Source: Mucilaginibacter ginsenosidivorax (GTDB lineage Bacteria > Bacteroidota > Bacteroidia > Sphingobacteriales > Sphingobacteriaceae). From it: a stretch of DNA of 64,000 nt. The stretch spans positions 3,100,001 through 3,164,000 of the forward strand of contig NZ_CP042437.1 in assembly GCF_007971525.1 (NCBI RefSeq). Reading direction: 5' to 3'. Within the stretch, counting starts at the first letter, position 1; each line of letters opens with the position of its first letter. The translations under genes were made by a program, and so were the position numbers. The notes below the pieces were generated by a model. That model did no database searches. It had not been told where the DNA came from and saw only the letters and a program-made list of their open reading frames with translations. Positions 7,820 through 15,726 of the stretch are shown here, one piece after another.

Positions 7820-8383
7820 ATGAACCCCAGCCAGGAAGCCCAGCTTATTGAACAATGCCGAACGGACGCGGCTGCTTTTGGGCAGGTGTTTGACGCCTGG
7901 TACAAACCTGTGTTTGGCTATATTATGCGCCGCACCGGCAACTATGATTTATCGAAAGATATTGCCGCTGAGACTTTTTTAAAAGCTTTTTTAAAAATCG
8001 GGGGCTTTCAGTGGCGGGGCATCCGCCTATCGTCGTGGCTGTACCGCATAGCTACCAACGAGCTTAACCAGTATTACCGCAGCAGTAAATACAAACCGCA
8101 ATCGCTACAGCAACTGATGGAAAACCCACAGATGGAGAAGCTGCTGCATGAAAACGCCGACGACGAACGGGAGATGATGGAGCAGGAACTTAAAACCTAT
8201 GACAATTATAACCGGATACGTCAAAACCTGTTGAAGCTGGATATAAAATACCAGGAGGTAATATCACTGCGCTATTTTGAGCAAAAAACCAATACCGAAA
8301 TTGGCGAGATATTGGGCAAAAACGAAGGAACAATTAAGTCGCTGCTGTCACGCGGGTTAGAGAAATTAAGAAACATGTTGTAA
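7820..8383 (+). CDS. ECF-type sigma-70 family RNA polymerase sigma factor
   Basis: This 187-residue protein has region 2 (FGQVFDAWYKPVFGYIMRRT, then the DIAAETFLKAF helix) and region 4 (YQEVISLRYFEQKTNTEIGEILGKNEGTIKSLLSRG). The linker is charged. ATG 7820 is chosen; the upstream TTG at 7796 lies inside the promoter-like motif. It directs RNA polymerase to a small regulon. Two membrane protein genes follow closely and probably take the place of an anti-sigma factor. No recognisable target gene is nearby apart from its own operon. Confidence 0.92.
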   Translation: MNPSQEAQLIEQCRTDAAAFGQVFDAWYKPVFGYIMRRTGNYDLSKDIAAETFLKAFLKIGGFQWRGIRLSSWLYRIATNELNQYYRSSKYKPQSLQQLMENPQMEKLLHENADDEREMMEQELKTYDNYNRIRQNLLKLDIKYQEVISLRYFEQKTNTEIGEILGKNEGTIKSLLSRGLEKLRNML

Positions 8384-8386
8384 CAC

Positions 8387-8421
8387 TGCAACCAAATTGA
8401 GTTAACGCATTATAAGGGTAT
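8387..8421 (+). promoter_or_regulatory. Candidate ECF promoter, copy 2 (between sigma and membrane gene)
   Basis: TGCAACCAAA (8387-8396), 10 nt, then GCATTATAAGGGTAT (8407-8421), 4 nt before the ATG at 8426. It shares the exact 10-mer and GCATTA with the copy upstream of the sigma gene, at nearly the same spacing. Confidence 0.55.
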
Positions 8422-8425
8422 TAAC

Positions 8426-8917
8426 ATGAAAAATAACGACGAATTTTTAAAGGAAATGGAAAATTTAAAAGTACCGGATGTAAACCCTTCGCAGCATCAA
8501 AATACGGTAAAAATGGCCATCATGAATGCCAGCCGCTCGGCCGCCCTTGGGGTATGGCTTATAGCAGTACCCTGCTATTTTTTATTATGTGTGTTTATGT
8601 TTTATTTCTTCCATGCCCGTATGGGCTGGTTCGCCGCTATGTTTAACCTGATGTCGGGATTGGCAAAAGTCCCTTTTATAGATTTCCTTGGACCGGTAGT
8701 ATTATTTGTACTACCCATTGTTTGCATTATTATCAATGTGCTTTCTATACTGCACGTGGGTGTAAAAAACATCGACCCCGAGAGACGCAAGGTAAAGGAA
8801 GTGAGCATTACCATTAAAGTAAAGCTTTGGAACATCGTGCTCATCCTGATTAGCCTGGCTATTGTATTTGTTTTTATAAGTTATGTAATGACCGAAAGTA
8901 TCTCCATTAAAAGTTAA
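8426..8917 (+). CDS. Membrane protein encoded after the ECF sigma factor (possible anti-sigma factor)
   Basis: The product has 163 residues. A soluble N-terminal section (MKNNDEFLKEMENLKVPDVN, up to about residue 40) is followed by three strong hydrophobic segments: ALGVWLIAVPCYFLLCVFMF, FLGPVVLFVLPIVCIIINV and LWNIVLILISLAIVFVFISY. The layout, a cytoplasmic N-terminus followed by membrane segments and position right after the sigma gene, fits an anti-sigma factor. No zinc-binding anti-sigma motif is visible, so this remains an inference. The gene has its own promoter-like motif. Confidence 0.75.
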   Translation: MKNNDEFLKEMENLKVPDVNPSQHQNTVKMAIMNASRSAALGVWLIAVPCYFLLCVFMFYFFHARMGWFAAMFNLMSGLAKVPFIDFLGPVVLFVLPIVCIIINVLSILHVGVKNIDPERRKVKEVSITIKVKLWNIVLILISLAIVFVFISYVMTESISIKS

Positions 8918-8921
8918 GCTC

Positions 8922-9167
8922 ATGAAATTAAACTGGTTTACCCGCAAAGGAATTTTTTATTTGCCCGCCGCTGTTGCAGGCTGGCTCATATTTGCTATAG
9001 CATTTGCCTATGCCGTTTACACATTTATTGATATCGACAAACGCTCGCACTCGGTAAGCGATACGCTCATCAATTTTGTTTTTAACCTGCTCATCATCGG
9101 TCTGATTTATACGGTGATTGCCTATTTTACCGAGAAAAGGCCTGTTGCCGACGATTTGGAAGATTAG
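8922..9167 (+). CDS. Small two-TM membrane protein
   Basis: This 81-residue protein has two hydrophobic stretches (FYLPAAVAGWLIFAIAFAYAVY and FVFNLLIIGLIYTVIAYF) and an acidic C-terminus (ADDLED). It begins 4 nt after the previous stop, so it is the third gene of the ECF operon. The family is not recognised. A role with the preceding membrane protein in holding or sensing for the sigma factor is only suggested by position. Confidence 0.75.
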   Translation: MKLNWFTRKGIFYLPAAVAGWLIFAIAFAYAVYTFIDIDKRSHSVSDTLINFVFNLLIIGLIYTVIAYFTEKRPVADDLED

Positions 9168-9189
9168 TTTAGCAATTGCAAAAGCGATA

Positions 9190-9231
9190 AATAACCACTC
9201 ACATAATCAGCCCAATCAACCATTCACCACC
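9190..9231. repeat. Word repeat, CCACTCAC/AATCAACC vocabulary
   Basis: Degenerate repetition of AACCACTCAC, CCCAATCAACC and CATTCACCACC between the ECF operon and rplS. It shares words with 7734-7760 and 23848-24010. Confidence 0.5.
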
Positions 9232-9314
9232 CCCAGATTGTTAACAAATTACAAATTGTGGAAATTTTTAAAATAGGTTTTTATTTATCAAAAAAAAGCC
9301 CTATAATTGCAATC

Positions 9315-9355
9315 CGATTTTTACGGGCTAAAAATCGCTTTAAGAGCTAAAAATC
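9315..9355 (+). promoter_or_regulatory. rplS leader: hairpin and direct repeat
   Basis: CGATTTTT (9315-9322) and AAAAATCG (9330-9337) form a perfect 8-bp stem around ACGGGCT. GCTAAAAATC occurs twice, once in this hairpin and once directly before the rplS start (ending 9355). A -10-like TATAATTG lies just upstream at about 9302-9309. The arrangement could permit control of L19 synthesis (inference). Confidence 0.5.
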
Positions 9356-9703
9356 ATGGATTTAGTAAAATTTGTTGAAGAGCAATCAATAGAAAAAAGA
9401 CAGTTTCCTTCCTTCAAGGCCGGTGATACTGTAAGTGTGCATTATAAAATCAGAGAAGGAAACAAAGAACGTATCCAGCTTTACCAGGGTGTTGTTATAC
9501 AACGTAACAGCGCAGGTAACTCGGAAACATTCACTGTTCGTAAAGTTTCTAACGGTATAGGTGTTGAGCGTATCTTCCCTATTAACTCTCCAAACATTGA
9601 CAAAATAGAGGTGAACAGCGTTGGTAAAGTGCGTCGCTCTAAATTATACTACCTGCGTGCCCTTACCGGTAAGGCAGCTCGTATCAAATCAAAAAGAGTT
9701 TAA
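9356..9703 (+). CDS. rplS: 50S ribosomal protein L19
   Basis: This 115-residue protein matches L19 along its whole length: [51 protein letters not shown] and SPNIDKIEV. The last residues (AARIKSKRV) are basic. L19 sits at the 30S-50S interface. It is expressed alone here, with its own leader and a strong terminator directly downstream (9745-9784). Confidence 0.98.
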   Translation: MDLVKFVEEQSIEKRQFPSFKAGDTVSVHYKIREGNKERIQLYQGVVIQRNSAGNSETFTVRKVSNGIGVERIFPINSPNIDKIEVNSVGKVRRSKLYYLRALTGKAARIKSKRV

Positions 9704-9744
9704 TTATCCTACCTCTTTTTTAAGAGGCATACAACAAAGCTTTC

Positions 9745-9784
9745 AAAAAAGGCCTTTTCTGATTCGTTGGGAAAGGCCTTTTTT
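9745..9784 (+). terminator. Rho-independent terminator of rplS
   Basis: AAAAAAGGCCTTTTC pairs with GAAAGGCCTTTTTT around an 11-nt loop. The A and T runs on both sides make it work in either direction. Confidence 0.85.
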
Positions 9785-9889
9785 ATGGAAAAAATCGAGA
9801 TTTACCCGGTGCGCGCCTATGATGCCGGGTTGTAAAAGGCTGCTAAATTCCGAAAGCGGAATGACATCTTGAAAAGGACTGTCATGGTG

Positions 9890-9943
9890 AGCCTGTCGAA
9901 CCATTGCGGGCAAAGGCCTCTCCGCGCGTCCCTTCGACAGGCT
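9890..9943. repeat. REP-like palindrome (AGCCTGTCGAA family)
   Basis: AGCCTGTCGAA (9890-9900) pairs with TTCGACAGGCT (9933-9943). It is the first element in a 400-bp stretch without genes (9785-10424) that also holds two larger palindromes. Confidence 0.7.
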
Positions 9944-10064
9944 GCCATTAACACATTTGTAACTATTTGATTATCAATTGGAAAAAAGTGTCATTTGCAA
10001 TGCGATCATTTGTGTGCAAATAAAGGTTACTCAGGGTGACAAGCCTACGCACCCTCGAAAGTAC

Positions 10065-10158
10065 GACATGTCATGGGTAAGTACGAAGAATCTATCAGCT
10101 GTGCATTACCGATAGAAAAGTTCGCGAATAGATGCTTCGTTCCTACCCATGACATGTT
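10065..10158. repeat. 94-bp REP-like palindrome, copy A (GACATGTCATGGGTA arms)
   Basis: The outer arm GACATGTCATGGGTA starts at 10065; its partner TACCCATGACATG runs up to the right end. Inner arms ACGAAGAATCTAT and ATAGATGCTTCGT pair with one mismatch. The right half shares GTTCGCGAATAGAT-CTTCGTTCCT with copy B, only 7 bp away, but the outer arms differ. Confidence 0.75.
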
Positions 10159-10165
10159 TCTTTTT

Positions 10166-10259
10166 CTGTCATCCTGAGCGATAGCGAAGGATCTATTTTA
10201 CGCCATGCATAACCGCCAAAAAAGTTCGCGAATAGATCCTTCGTTCCTCAGGATGACAG
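10166..10259. repeat. 94-bp REP-like palindrome, copy B (CTGTCATCCTGAG arms)
   Basis: CTGTCATCCTGAG (from 10166) pairs with CTCAGGATGACAG (to 10259), and GAAGGATCTATT with AATAGATCCTTC. It has the same length and inner sequence as copy A, with different but still complementary outer arms. Confidence 0.75.
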
Positions 10260-10424
10260 TCGTTTTTTTTATTGTCATTCTCCCTTCAGAATTTCGCGAA
10301 ATTTTACCACTCAGCATGACAGTCTTTATTTATGATATCATTGCCTCTTCCAGAATCTGTGGATTTTAGTGCCAAGATGACAAAAAAAGAATGCTTCATG
10401 AGTAGCCCCATACCGAAAGTGCAT

Positions 10425-10450
10425 AAAAAAGGCCCCGGTAAACCGAAGCC
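10425..10450 (-). terminator. Terminator of the glutathione peroxidase gene
   Basis: On the minus strand GGCTTCGGT-TT-ACCGGGGCC forms a 9-bp stem with G-T pairs, followed by six T. It lies 29 bp past the stop codon at 10479. Confidence 0.8.
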
Positions 10451-10478
10451 CTCAAAATCATAATATCTATCTAATGGT

Positions 10479-10997
10479 TTAGTTAAGATACTTGGTAATA
10501 TCGTCAGATAACGGAGTTGTTGCCGACCTGAAACGGTGTACCAGTTTGCCATTTTCGTCTATCAAAAACTTTTCAAAGTTCCATTTGATGTCGCCTGTAA
10601 AATCAGGATTTGGTGCGGTTGTAAGATATTGAAATAAAGGATCGATATCTAAACCTAAAACGCTAACTTTTCCGCTCATCGGGAAGGTTACGTTAAAATT
10701 GTCATGACAAAAGGTCTTTATGTCCTGATTAGTGCCCGGTTCCTGGCCACCAAAGTTGTTAGCAGGAAACCCTACTACAACCAGTTTGCCTTTGTATTTT
10801 TCGGCCAATGCTTCTAAATCTTTGTATTGTTTGGTAAAGCCGCATTTTGAGGCTGTGTTTACAATCAATACCTTTTTGCCTTTGTATTTGGCCAGCGAAA
10901 AGTTGTCGCCATCGATAGTTTTCAGCTTAAAATCATAAACCGAAGACGGGGCGGCCGTCATTAAAACAAAGCCTAATATTAAAGAAAGTAATTTCAT
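10479..10997 (-). CDS. Glutathione peroxidase family protein (thioredoxin-type peroxidase), exported
   Basis: The product has 172 residues from the ATG at 10995-10997; a longer frame to 11024 exists but the shorter start gives a clean signal peptide (MKLLSLILGFVLMTAAPSS). The catalytic set is present: peroxidatic Cys in VNTASKCGFT (Cys in place of Sec), Gln in FPANNFGGQEPG and Trp in KWNFEKFL. A likely resolving Cys lies in DIKTFCHDNF. Bacterial members reduce hydroperoxides with thioredoxin rather than glutathione. Export implies a periplasmic role or membrane anchoring. It has its own terminator. Confidence 0.93.
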   Translation of the reverse strand: MKLLSLILGFVLMTAAPSSVYDFKLKTIDGDNFSLAKYKGKKVLIVNTASKCGFTKQYKDLEALAEKYKGKLVVVGFPANNFGGQEPGTNQDIKTFCHDNFNVTFPMSGKVSVLGLDIDPLFQYLTTAPNPDFTGDIKWNFEKFLIDENGKLVHRFRSATTPLSDDITKYLN

Positions 10998-11038
10998 GGT
11001 TTTAAATAATTGATGGTTAAACAAATATGCAGGTAAAA

Positions 11039-11470
11039 TTAGCCAATAAAACTTCGCTTAGCTAAATACTCATCCTCTTTTTGTGTCATTTTTTTCTTTG
11101 TAACAACACTTTTATCTGTGTAGCCTACCAGGTGCAGCGCACCATGAATGATAACACGATGAAGCTCTTCTGTTTCCGAATGGCCAAATTTGATGGCATT
11201 TTCGCGGATGCGTTCTATCGATATAAAAATATCGCCTACAATATTGCCTTCAACCTCACTGTTATCAAAAGTAATGATATCTGTATAGGTATCATGGTCA
11301 AGATATTGCTGGTTAAGGGTAAGCAGATAAGCATCTGAGCAAAAAATGTAGTTCAGCTCTTTTAATTTGAAGCCCTCGGCAACAATGGTGTCTTTAATCC
11401 ACTGGCGCACAAGGGCTTTGTTTTTTAGCTTATAGTTTATATCTTCTTCAAAAAAGCTGATAGCGGGCAT
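11039..11470 (-). CDS. ybeY: Endoribonuclease YbeY (16S rRNA maturation)
   Basis: This 143-residue protein has the metal-binding core HGALHLVGYTDKS near the C-terminus, preceded by DIITFDN and GDIFIS, all diagnostic of YbeY. The first two zinc histidines are present. The third, usually in GYDH, is replaced here by Asp or Thr in GYTDKS, a variant I believe is usual in Bacteroidota. YbeY acts in 16S rRNA 3'-end processing and ribosome quality control. Its start directly abuts the stop of the HATPase gene upstream, so they form one operon with the DUF4175 gene. Confidence 0.93.
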   Translation of the reverse strand: MPAISFFEEDINYKLKNKALVRQWIKDTIVAEGFKLKELNYIFCSDAYLLTLNQQYLDHDTYTDIITFDNSEVEGNIVGDIFISIERIRENAIKFGHSETEELHRVIIHGALHLVGYTDKSVVTKKKMTQKEDEYLAKRSFIG

Positions 11471-11892
11471 TATATCTTAAAATGTAGTTCAATTTCGTTG
11501 CCTTTTGCATTAAAAATGCATTGGTCGGCCAGGTGTTTAATAATAAAAACGCCACGGCCGGTAAGGCTTTCCAGGTTTTCTGGCGCTGTTGGGTCGGCCA
11601 GGTGATTGTAATCAAAACCATCGCCCTCGTCGGTAACAGTCCATATTACACGCTTAGGGGCAACATCGGCATTAATAATTACCTTTTTTGCGGCATCAAG
11701 TTTATTGCCATGAATAATAGCATTTATAGCGGCCTCGTTTAAGCAGGTCATCATGTTGGCAAATGTATCATCTGCAACATGGTATTTATCAGCAATCTCT
11801 TCTATCAGCGCTTCAAGCTGCGTTATGCTCTCCGGGTTCGACGGTAGCTGTAACGTGAATAATTCGCCGGTTTGAACATTTGCCTGTTCCAT
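11470..11892 (-). CDS. Anti-sigma-type serine kinase/HATPase (RsbW-like)
   Basis: The product has 140 residues from the ATG at 11892. Two more ATG codons upstream (11904, 11916) overlap the DUF4175 stop; the chosen start lies one base after that TAA. GHKL ATP-binding boxes are clear: N box NEAAINAIIHGNK, G1 DEGDGFD and G2 GRGVFIIKHLAD. Relatives act as anti-sigma factors or anti-anti-sigma kinases. No partner sigma factor or STAS protein is adjacent, so the target is unknown. The order DUF4175, HATPase, ybeY recurs in Bacteroidota genomes as far as I recall. Confidence 0.88.
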   Translation of the reverse strand: MEQANVQTGELFTLQLPSNPESITQLEALIEEIADKYHVADDTFANMMTCLNEAAINAIIHGNKLDAAKKVIINADVAPKRVIWTVTDEGDGFDYNHLADPTAPENLESLTGRGVFIIKHLADQCIFNAKGNEIELHFKI

Positions 11893-11893
11893 A

Positions 11894-14800
11894 TTATTTG
11901 GCATTAAGTTGATCAAAGTAAGATTTAATTTTTTGCTTGTAATACAAATTAAGTGCCGGAGATACTGTCTTTACCTGTTCTGTCTGCTTTGCCCGTTGTT
12001 GCTGGTAACCCTGCAACGCTTTTATGTATCCCGGAGGTATATTTTTGCCGGCCTGGCTTTCCCGCTGCTGATCCTGCTCACGCTCCTGTTGCGCTTTTTC
12101 AGCTTCCAATAACCGGCTCTGTATTTGTTGTTGCCTCTTTAGCGCCTCGTCTGTAATCTTCCTGTTTACGAGATCACGCTCAGTTTGTTCCATTTCTTGC
12201 GAAATTTTATCTAAATTACCTAATTTACCCGTACCATTCTTATTTTCTTCGCGATTTATCTGCTCCAGCTGTTGCCTTATCTGCTGTTGCTGGCGTGCCA
12301 TACGGGCCAGCTGTTCGCTCATGTTACCTTGCCCGGGCTGGCTTTGCCCTGGTTTATTGCCTTGCTGCTGCATTTGCTCCCGCGCTTTTTGCATGTTTTT
12401 GTTTAGCTGCTGCTGCATTTTATTTAGCTGCGATATGGATTGCGGCTTGCCTTTACCACCCTTGCTTTTATTCATCATTTTTTGCAGCTGATCTAACGCT
12501 TCGCTCAACATCAGGGCCAGGTTGTTCATGGATGTCATGGCAAGTTGCTGGTTGCGGTTGGCTTCCGCCGTTCGCCTATCGCCCAGGTTATCCAGGGCCT
12601 GGTCTATGCGGGAATTTATACTGCCAATTTCGGCATTAACGGTTGATTGAATTTGCGGGATTCGCCTGCTGAGCGCATACAAACTATCTTCGGCTGTTTT
12701 AAGGTTGTCTTTAATATCCTTTTGGCTTTGCGACAGCGTAATGTAAGCAGGATCGGTAGGGCTGGTACTCTTTAGTGTTTGCATCAGCTTTTCCTGGCTA
12801 AAGGAACTGTTCACCAGGTTTTTTAACAACTCGCGTAGTTGCTGTGCATCAACCGCGTTTTCTTTGCTTTCGCCTTCCTGGTCTTGTTGCTGTAGCTTGC
12901 CGGCCAAATCCCTCATTTCATCGGCCGCCTGCTTTTGCGATTTACTGGCTTTGTTTTTATCGTTTTTTTGTAAATCGCCGGCGCTTTGTTCCATTTTTTG
13001 CGCTATGCTTTGTGTTTCTTTTTCGGGATTCTGGAAATCGCTTTTGTGCTCGGCTTGTTCATTTGTTTTTTGCAAATCGTCAAATCCTTTTTTTACATCG
13101 TCAAATTCCTTTTTCAAACCGTCCTGCTCCTGTTGCAATTGTTTTTTATCGGCACCCTGTTTTTGTGTTTGTTCAGATAGCTTTTGCTGTTTATCGGCAA
13201 GCTTATTTAGCTCATCAATCTGCTGGTTTAGCTTCTGATCAAATTCAAGTTTTTTGTATAACTCCAGCATGCGGTCAAGCTCCTTTTTTAGCGACTTGTT
13301 GTCCATCTGCATTTTGGAAAGTTCATCGCGGGTGGCGTCCTTTTGTTGCTCGTTTAGCAATTGCTGCAGATTTTGTAATAGTTCCTTTGTTTTTTGGTCA
13401 AGCACGTTGTTAAACAAGTCTTCAATTTGCTTCTGTTTGGCCAGGATCTCTTCATTTTGCTGTTGGTTTTCCTGCCTGCTGTATAGGTTTTTTTTGTTAT
13501 CGTCTTTTATTTCCTTAACCAAATCTTCCAGGTCTTTCCTTTTTTGCAGCAGGTCTTCTATCTGTTTTTTTTCATCAAACGAAAGACTGTTTTTGTTCAA
13601 CAGCATTTGGTTTAGTTTCTGCGATTCTTTTTCAACCTGCCCGGCCAGTTTAATGGCCGATTGCATTTTTTGTTTGATGGCTTCGGTGCCGGCATTCAAT
13701 TGCTGGTTTACTTCTTTGGCATCGGGCACGTGAAGTGTACGCTCAGGAGTACGGGCTTTTTTGGGTCCGTTTATACCATCGTTATCTGCCACTTCAAAAA
13801 AGTAGGTCACCTGGTCGCCCGGGTTAATGCCCATATCTTTTAAGTTCCAGAAATAAAAGAAATCTGCCTGTGTTTGTCCCATATCCGCCTCCACACGCTT
13901 TACAAACGCCTTTGTATTGCCCTTATTGCCGGATGATTGTACATTATAATGGAAATTCAAGGCCGAAAAACCATGGTCGTCCTGGATTTTTCCATTAAAA
14001 TATAGTGATTTCATGCTTACCGAATCAGGTTTTTCATCAACACTGATCACCGGTGGTTCATCCAAAATTACGTTGATATGGTAGGTAGCCGAGTCGCTGT
14101 GGTTTACCTGGTTGTTTACCGGGTAAAGCCTGTAAACCGCGTTTTTGTAAACCTTTTCGTTATGTACAAATAAACCGGGGCCATTTGCCACTGCCTGGCG
14201 TGGTTCATTATTCATAAAAAACTGCAGCCCGGTTGCATATTGTGTATGTAACAGCCATTTGACTGCTGTTCCAGCTGGTATCACCAAATCGCCCGCATTT
14301 GTAAGGATTTCATTTTTTTTATGCAGATAGGCCGGGTAATTTAATGCTACATCAAAATGAAGTAAAGCCGGTTTCTGGTTTACCTTAATCTCGTACGGGG
14401 CCGATGTAAAACCGTTGCCGATAAGCCTGAATTTGGTGTTTTGCTGCAAATTTGTAAACTGATAATGAAAACGGCTGATGTTCTCTTTATCAAGCTTAAA
14501 TGTATTGTTGGCGGTTTCTACATATACGTCGGCAGGTAATTTATCGCCATCCAGCTTCAAATCAAGCTTTAGGTCATCGCCTTGAACTACTGAAAGGGTT
14601 TGGTTGAGTATATTGAATTTGAAAGGGGCAGCGGGCACAAAGAACTCGTTATGCCTGATTAACCTTTTTGTGCTTTCGGTTAAAACAGATGGGGCTGCCA
14701 GGCCGATGACCAGGATAATGGCAGCCGGTACCAGGATATACTTAAGGTATTTGACATTCTCGCGGATGTTGATAGCCGATGGAAAGCTTACCGGCTTTAA

Positions 14801-15223
14801 CGACTCAATTTTTTGATCGATACTGGCTTCGATGAGGGCGCGGTGTTTTTCGTCGTCGGCAGCCAGTTTTTTTAGTTGCAGGGTGTTCAACAATTTGTCG
14901 TTTACATCCTGAAAGTGTTTACCAATAATTGCAGCTGCCTCATCGTGTGTTAATGACCTACCTAATTTAAGCCATGACAACAGGGGGGGTAATATGAGCC
15001 AACACACCAGGGCAGCGTTGAGCAGAATAAAAAAATAAAAAAGAATAGTACGGAAGAGAATATTAAAATTACCAAAATATTCGCTCAATGTAATTATTAC
15101 ATAAGCGGAGAATAAACCCGCGCCTAAAAATATCAGGCCACGCAAAAAATTATTAAAATAATACTTCCTTATAAAGATATTTATCTTTTCAATGAGTAAT
15201 TCATAATTTTCGGCAGAAGTCAT
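11894..15223 (-). CDS. DUF4175 family membrane-anchored coiled-coil protein
   Basis: This 1109-residue protein has three hydrophobic segments near the N-terminus: FLRGLIFLGAGLFSAYVIITL, ILFYFFILLNAALVCWLIL and YILVPAAIILVIGLAAPSVL. A large beta-rich extracytoplasmic part follows (about 190-500). A very long Gln/Lys/Glu-rich coiled coil then runs from about 510 to the end, including runs such as QLARMARQQQQIRQQLEQIN. This matches the DUF4175 family of Bacteroidota. The role is unknown; length and topology suggest a structural envelope protein. It is the first gene of the operon leading to ybeY. The Q-rich coding sequence gives several spurious antisense frames. Confidence 0.88.
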   Translation of the reverse strand: MTSAENYELLIEKINIFIRKYYFNNFLRGLIFLGAGLFSAYVIITLSEYFGNFNILFRTILFYFFILLNAALVCWLILPPLLSWLKLGRSLTHDEAAAIIGKHFQDVNDKLLNTLQLKKLAADDEKHRALIEASIDQKIESLKPVSFPSAINIRENVKYLKYILVPAAIILVIGLAAPSVLTESTKRLIRHNEFFVPAAPFKFNILNQTLSVVQGDDLKLDLKLDGDKLPADVYVETANNTFKLDKENISRFHYQFTNLQQNTKFRLIGNGFTSAPYEIKVNQKPALLHFDVALNYPAYLHKKNEILTNAGDLVIPAGTAVKWLLHTQYATGLQFFMNNEPRQAVANGPGLFVHNEKVYKNAVYRLYPVNNQVNHSDSATYHINVILDEPPVISVDEKPDSVSMKSLYFNGKIQDDHGFSALNFHYNVQSSGNKGNTKAFVKRVEADMGQTQADFFYFWNLKDMGINPGDQVTYFFEVADNDGINGPKKARTPERTLHVPDAKEVNQQLNAGTEAIKQKMQSAIKLAGQVEKESQKLNQMLLNKNSLSFDEKKQIEDLLQKRKDLEDLVKEIKDDNKKNLYSRQENQQQNEEILAKQKQIEDLFNNVLDQKTKELLQNLQQLLNEQQKDATRDELSKMQMDNKSLKKELDRMLELYKKLEFDQKLNQQIDELNKLADKQQKLSEQTQKQGADKKQLQQEQDGLKKEFDDVKKGFDDLQKTNEQAEHKSDFQNPEKETQSIAQKMEQSAGDLQKNDKNKASKSQKQAADEMRDLAGKLQQQDQEGESKENAVDAQQLRELLKNLVNSSFSQEKLMQTLKSTSPTDPAYITLSQSQKDIKDNLKTAEDSLYALSRRIPQIQSTVNAEIGSINSRIDQALDNLGDRRTAEANRNQQLAMTSMNNLALMLSEALDQLQKMMNKSKGGKGKPQSISQLNKMQQQLNKNMQKAREQMQQQGNKPGQSQPGQGNMSEQLARMARQQQQIRQQLEQINREENKNGTGKLGNLDKISQEMEQTERDLVNRKITDEALKRQQQIQSRLLEAEKAQQEREQDQQRESQAGKNIPPGYIKALQGYQQQRAKQTEQVKTVSPALNLYYKQKIKSYFDQLNAK

Positions 15224-15432
15224 AGTTCAGCGCTAAAATATCAAATACATAATTAAACGAAAAATATTCGTAAATTATATTTACCAGGGTGTTAAGATAA
15301 AAAATCAAACCACAATAAAAGCCATTGTTATAACATTTAATAATATAATGGCCGAAGCCCCTTACTCAAAACGGTTAAATAGGTTAAAAGTATTTTTGCA
15401 CTCACAAAAAGGGTGGTGATTTGATTTACAGT

Positions 15433-15462
15433 TTTGAATTAAATCTGCAAGTTATATATTTG
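15433..15462 (+). promoter_or_regulatory. Bacteroidota-type promoter of the tRNA-Pro gene
   Basis: A -33 element TTTG (15433-15436), 18 nt, then a perfect -7 element TATATTTG (TAnnTTTG, 15455-15462). Transcription would start about 10 nt before the tRNA. Confidence 0.75.
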
Positions 15463-15479
15463 CAATCCCTACATTATTT

Positions 15480-15553
15480 CGGGATGTAGCGTAGCCCGGT
15501 ATCGCGCCAGCATGGGGTGCTGGAGGTCGGAAGTTCGAATCTTCTCATCCCGA
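15480..15553 (+). tRNA. tRNA-Pro (anticodon GGG)
   Basis: The cloverleaf folds fully: acceptor CGGGATG/CATCCCG, D arm GCG...CGC, anticodon stem CCAGC/GCTGG with loop ATGGGGT (anticodon GGG at 15514-15516, G at position 37), T arm GGAAG/CTTCT with TTCGAAT loop, and discriminator A. CCA is not encoded. G37 next to a proline anticodon is the substrate position of TrmD, which is encoded 8 kb upstream. Confidence 0.96.
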
Positions 15554-15559
15554 CTTATT

Positions 15560-15592
15560 AAGCCTTGTTGAATTTTCAGCAAGGCTTTTTGT
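15560..15592 (+). terminator. Terminator downstream of tRNA-Pro
   Basis: GCCTTGTTGA pairs with TCAGCAAGGC (one G-T pair) followed by a T-rich tail, 7 nt after the tRNA. Confidence 0.85.
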
Positions 15593-15726
15593 TTTAAATC
15601 TAGAAAGCAAAAAGCCGCAAGTTGAGATCTTATCGTAATGTGAAAAGGCTGTATTTTTTTTGACTATATGCCAGTAATTTTGCGTTCTGTTTTTCAGATA
15701 TTTATGCAACTCTTAACTTGTAGCTG

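Noticed and set aside
9785..10424. An insertion sequence or small RNA gene in the gap after rplS
   Set aside because: No transposase or open frame is present; the content is explained by three REP-like palindromes.
11039..11470. YbeY inactivated by loss of a zinc histidine
   Set aside because: GYTDKS in place of GYDH seems to be a lineage variant rather than a defect; the rest of the motif is intact.
12844..13843. Several plus-strand open frames of 60-190 codons opposite the DUF4175 gene
   Set aside because: They are antisense shadows of Gln/Lys-rich coiled-coil codons and have no recognisable domains.
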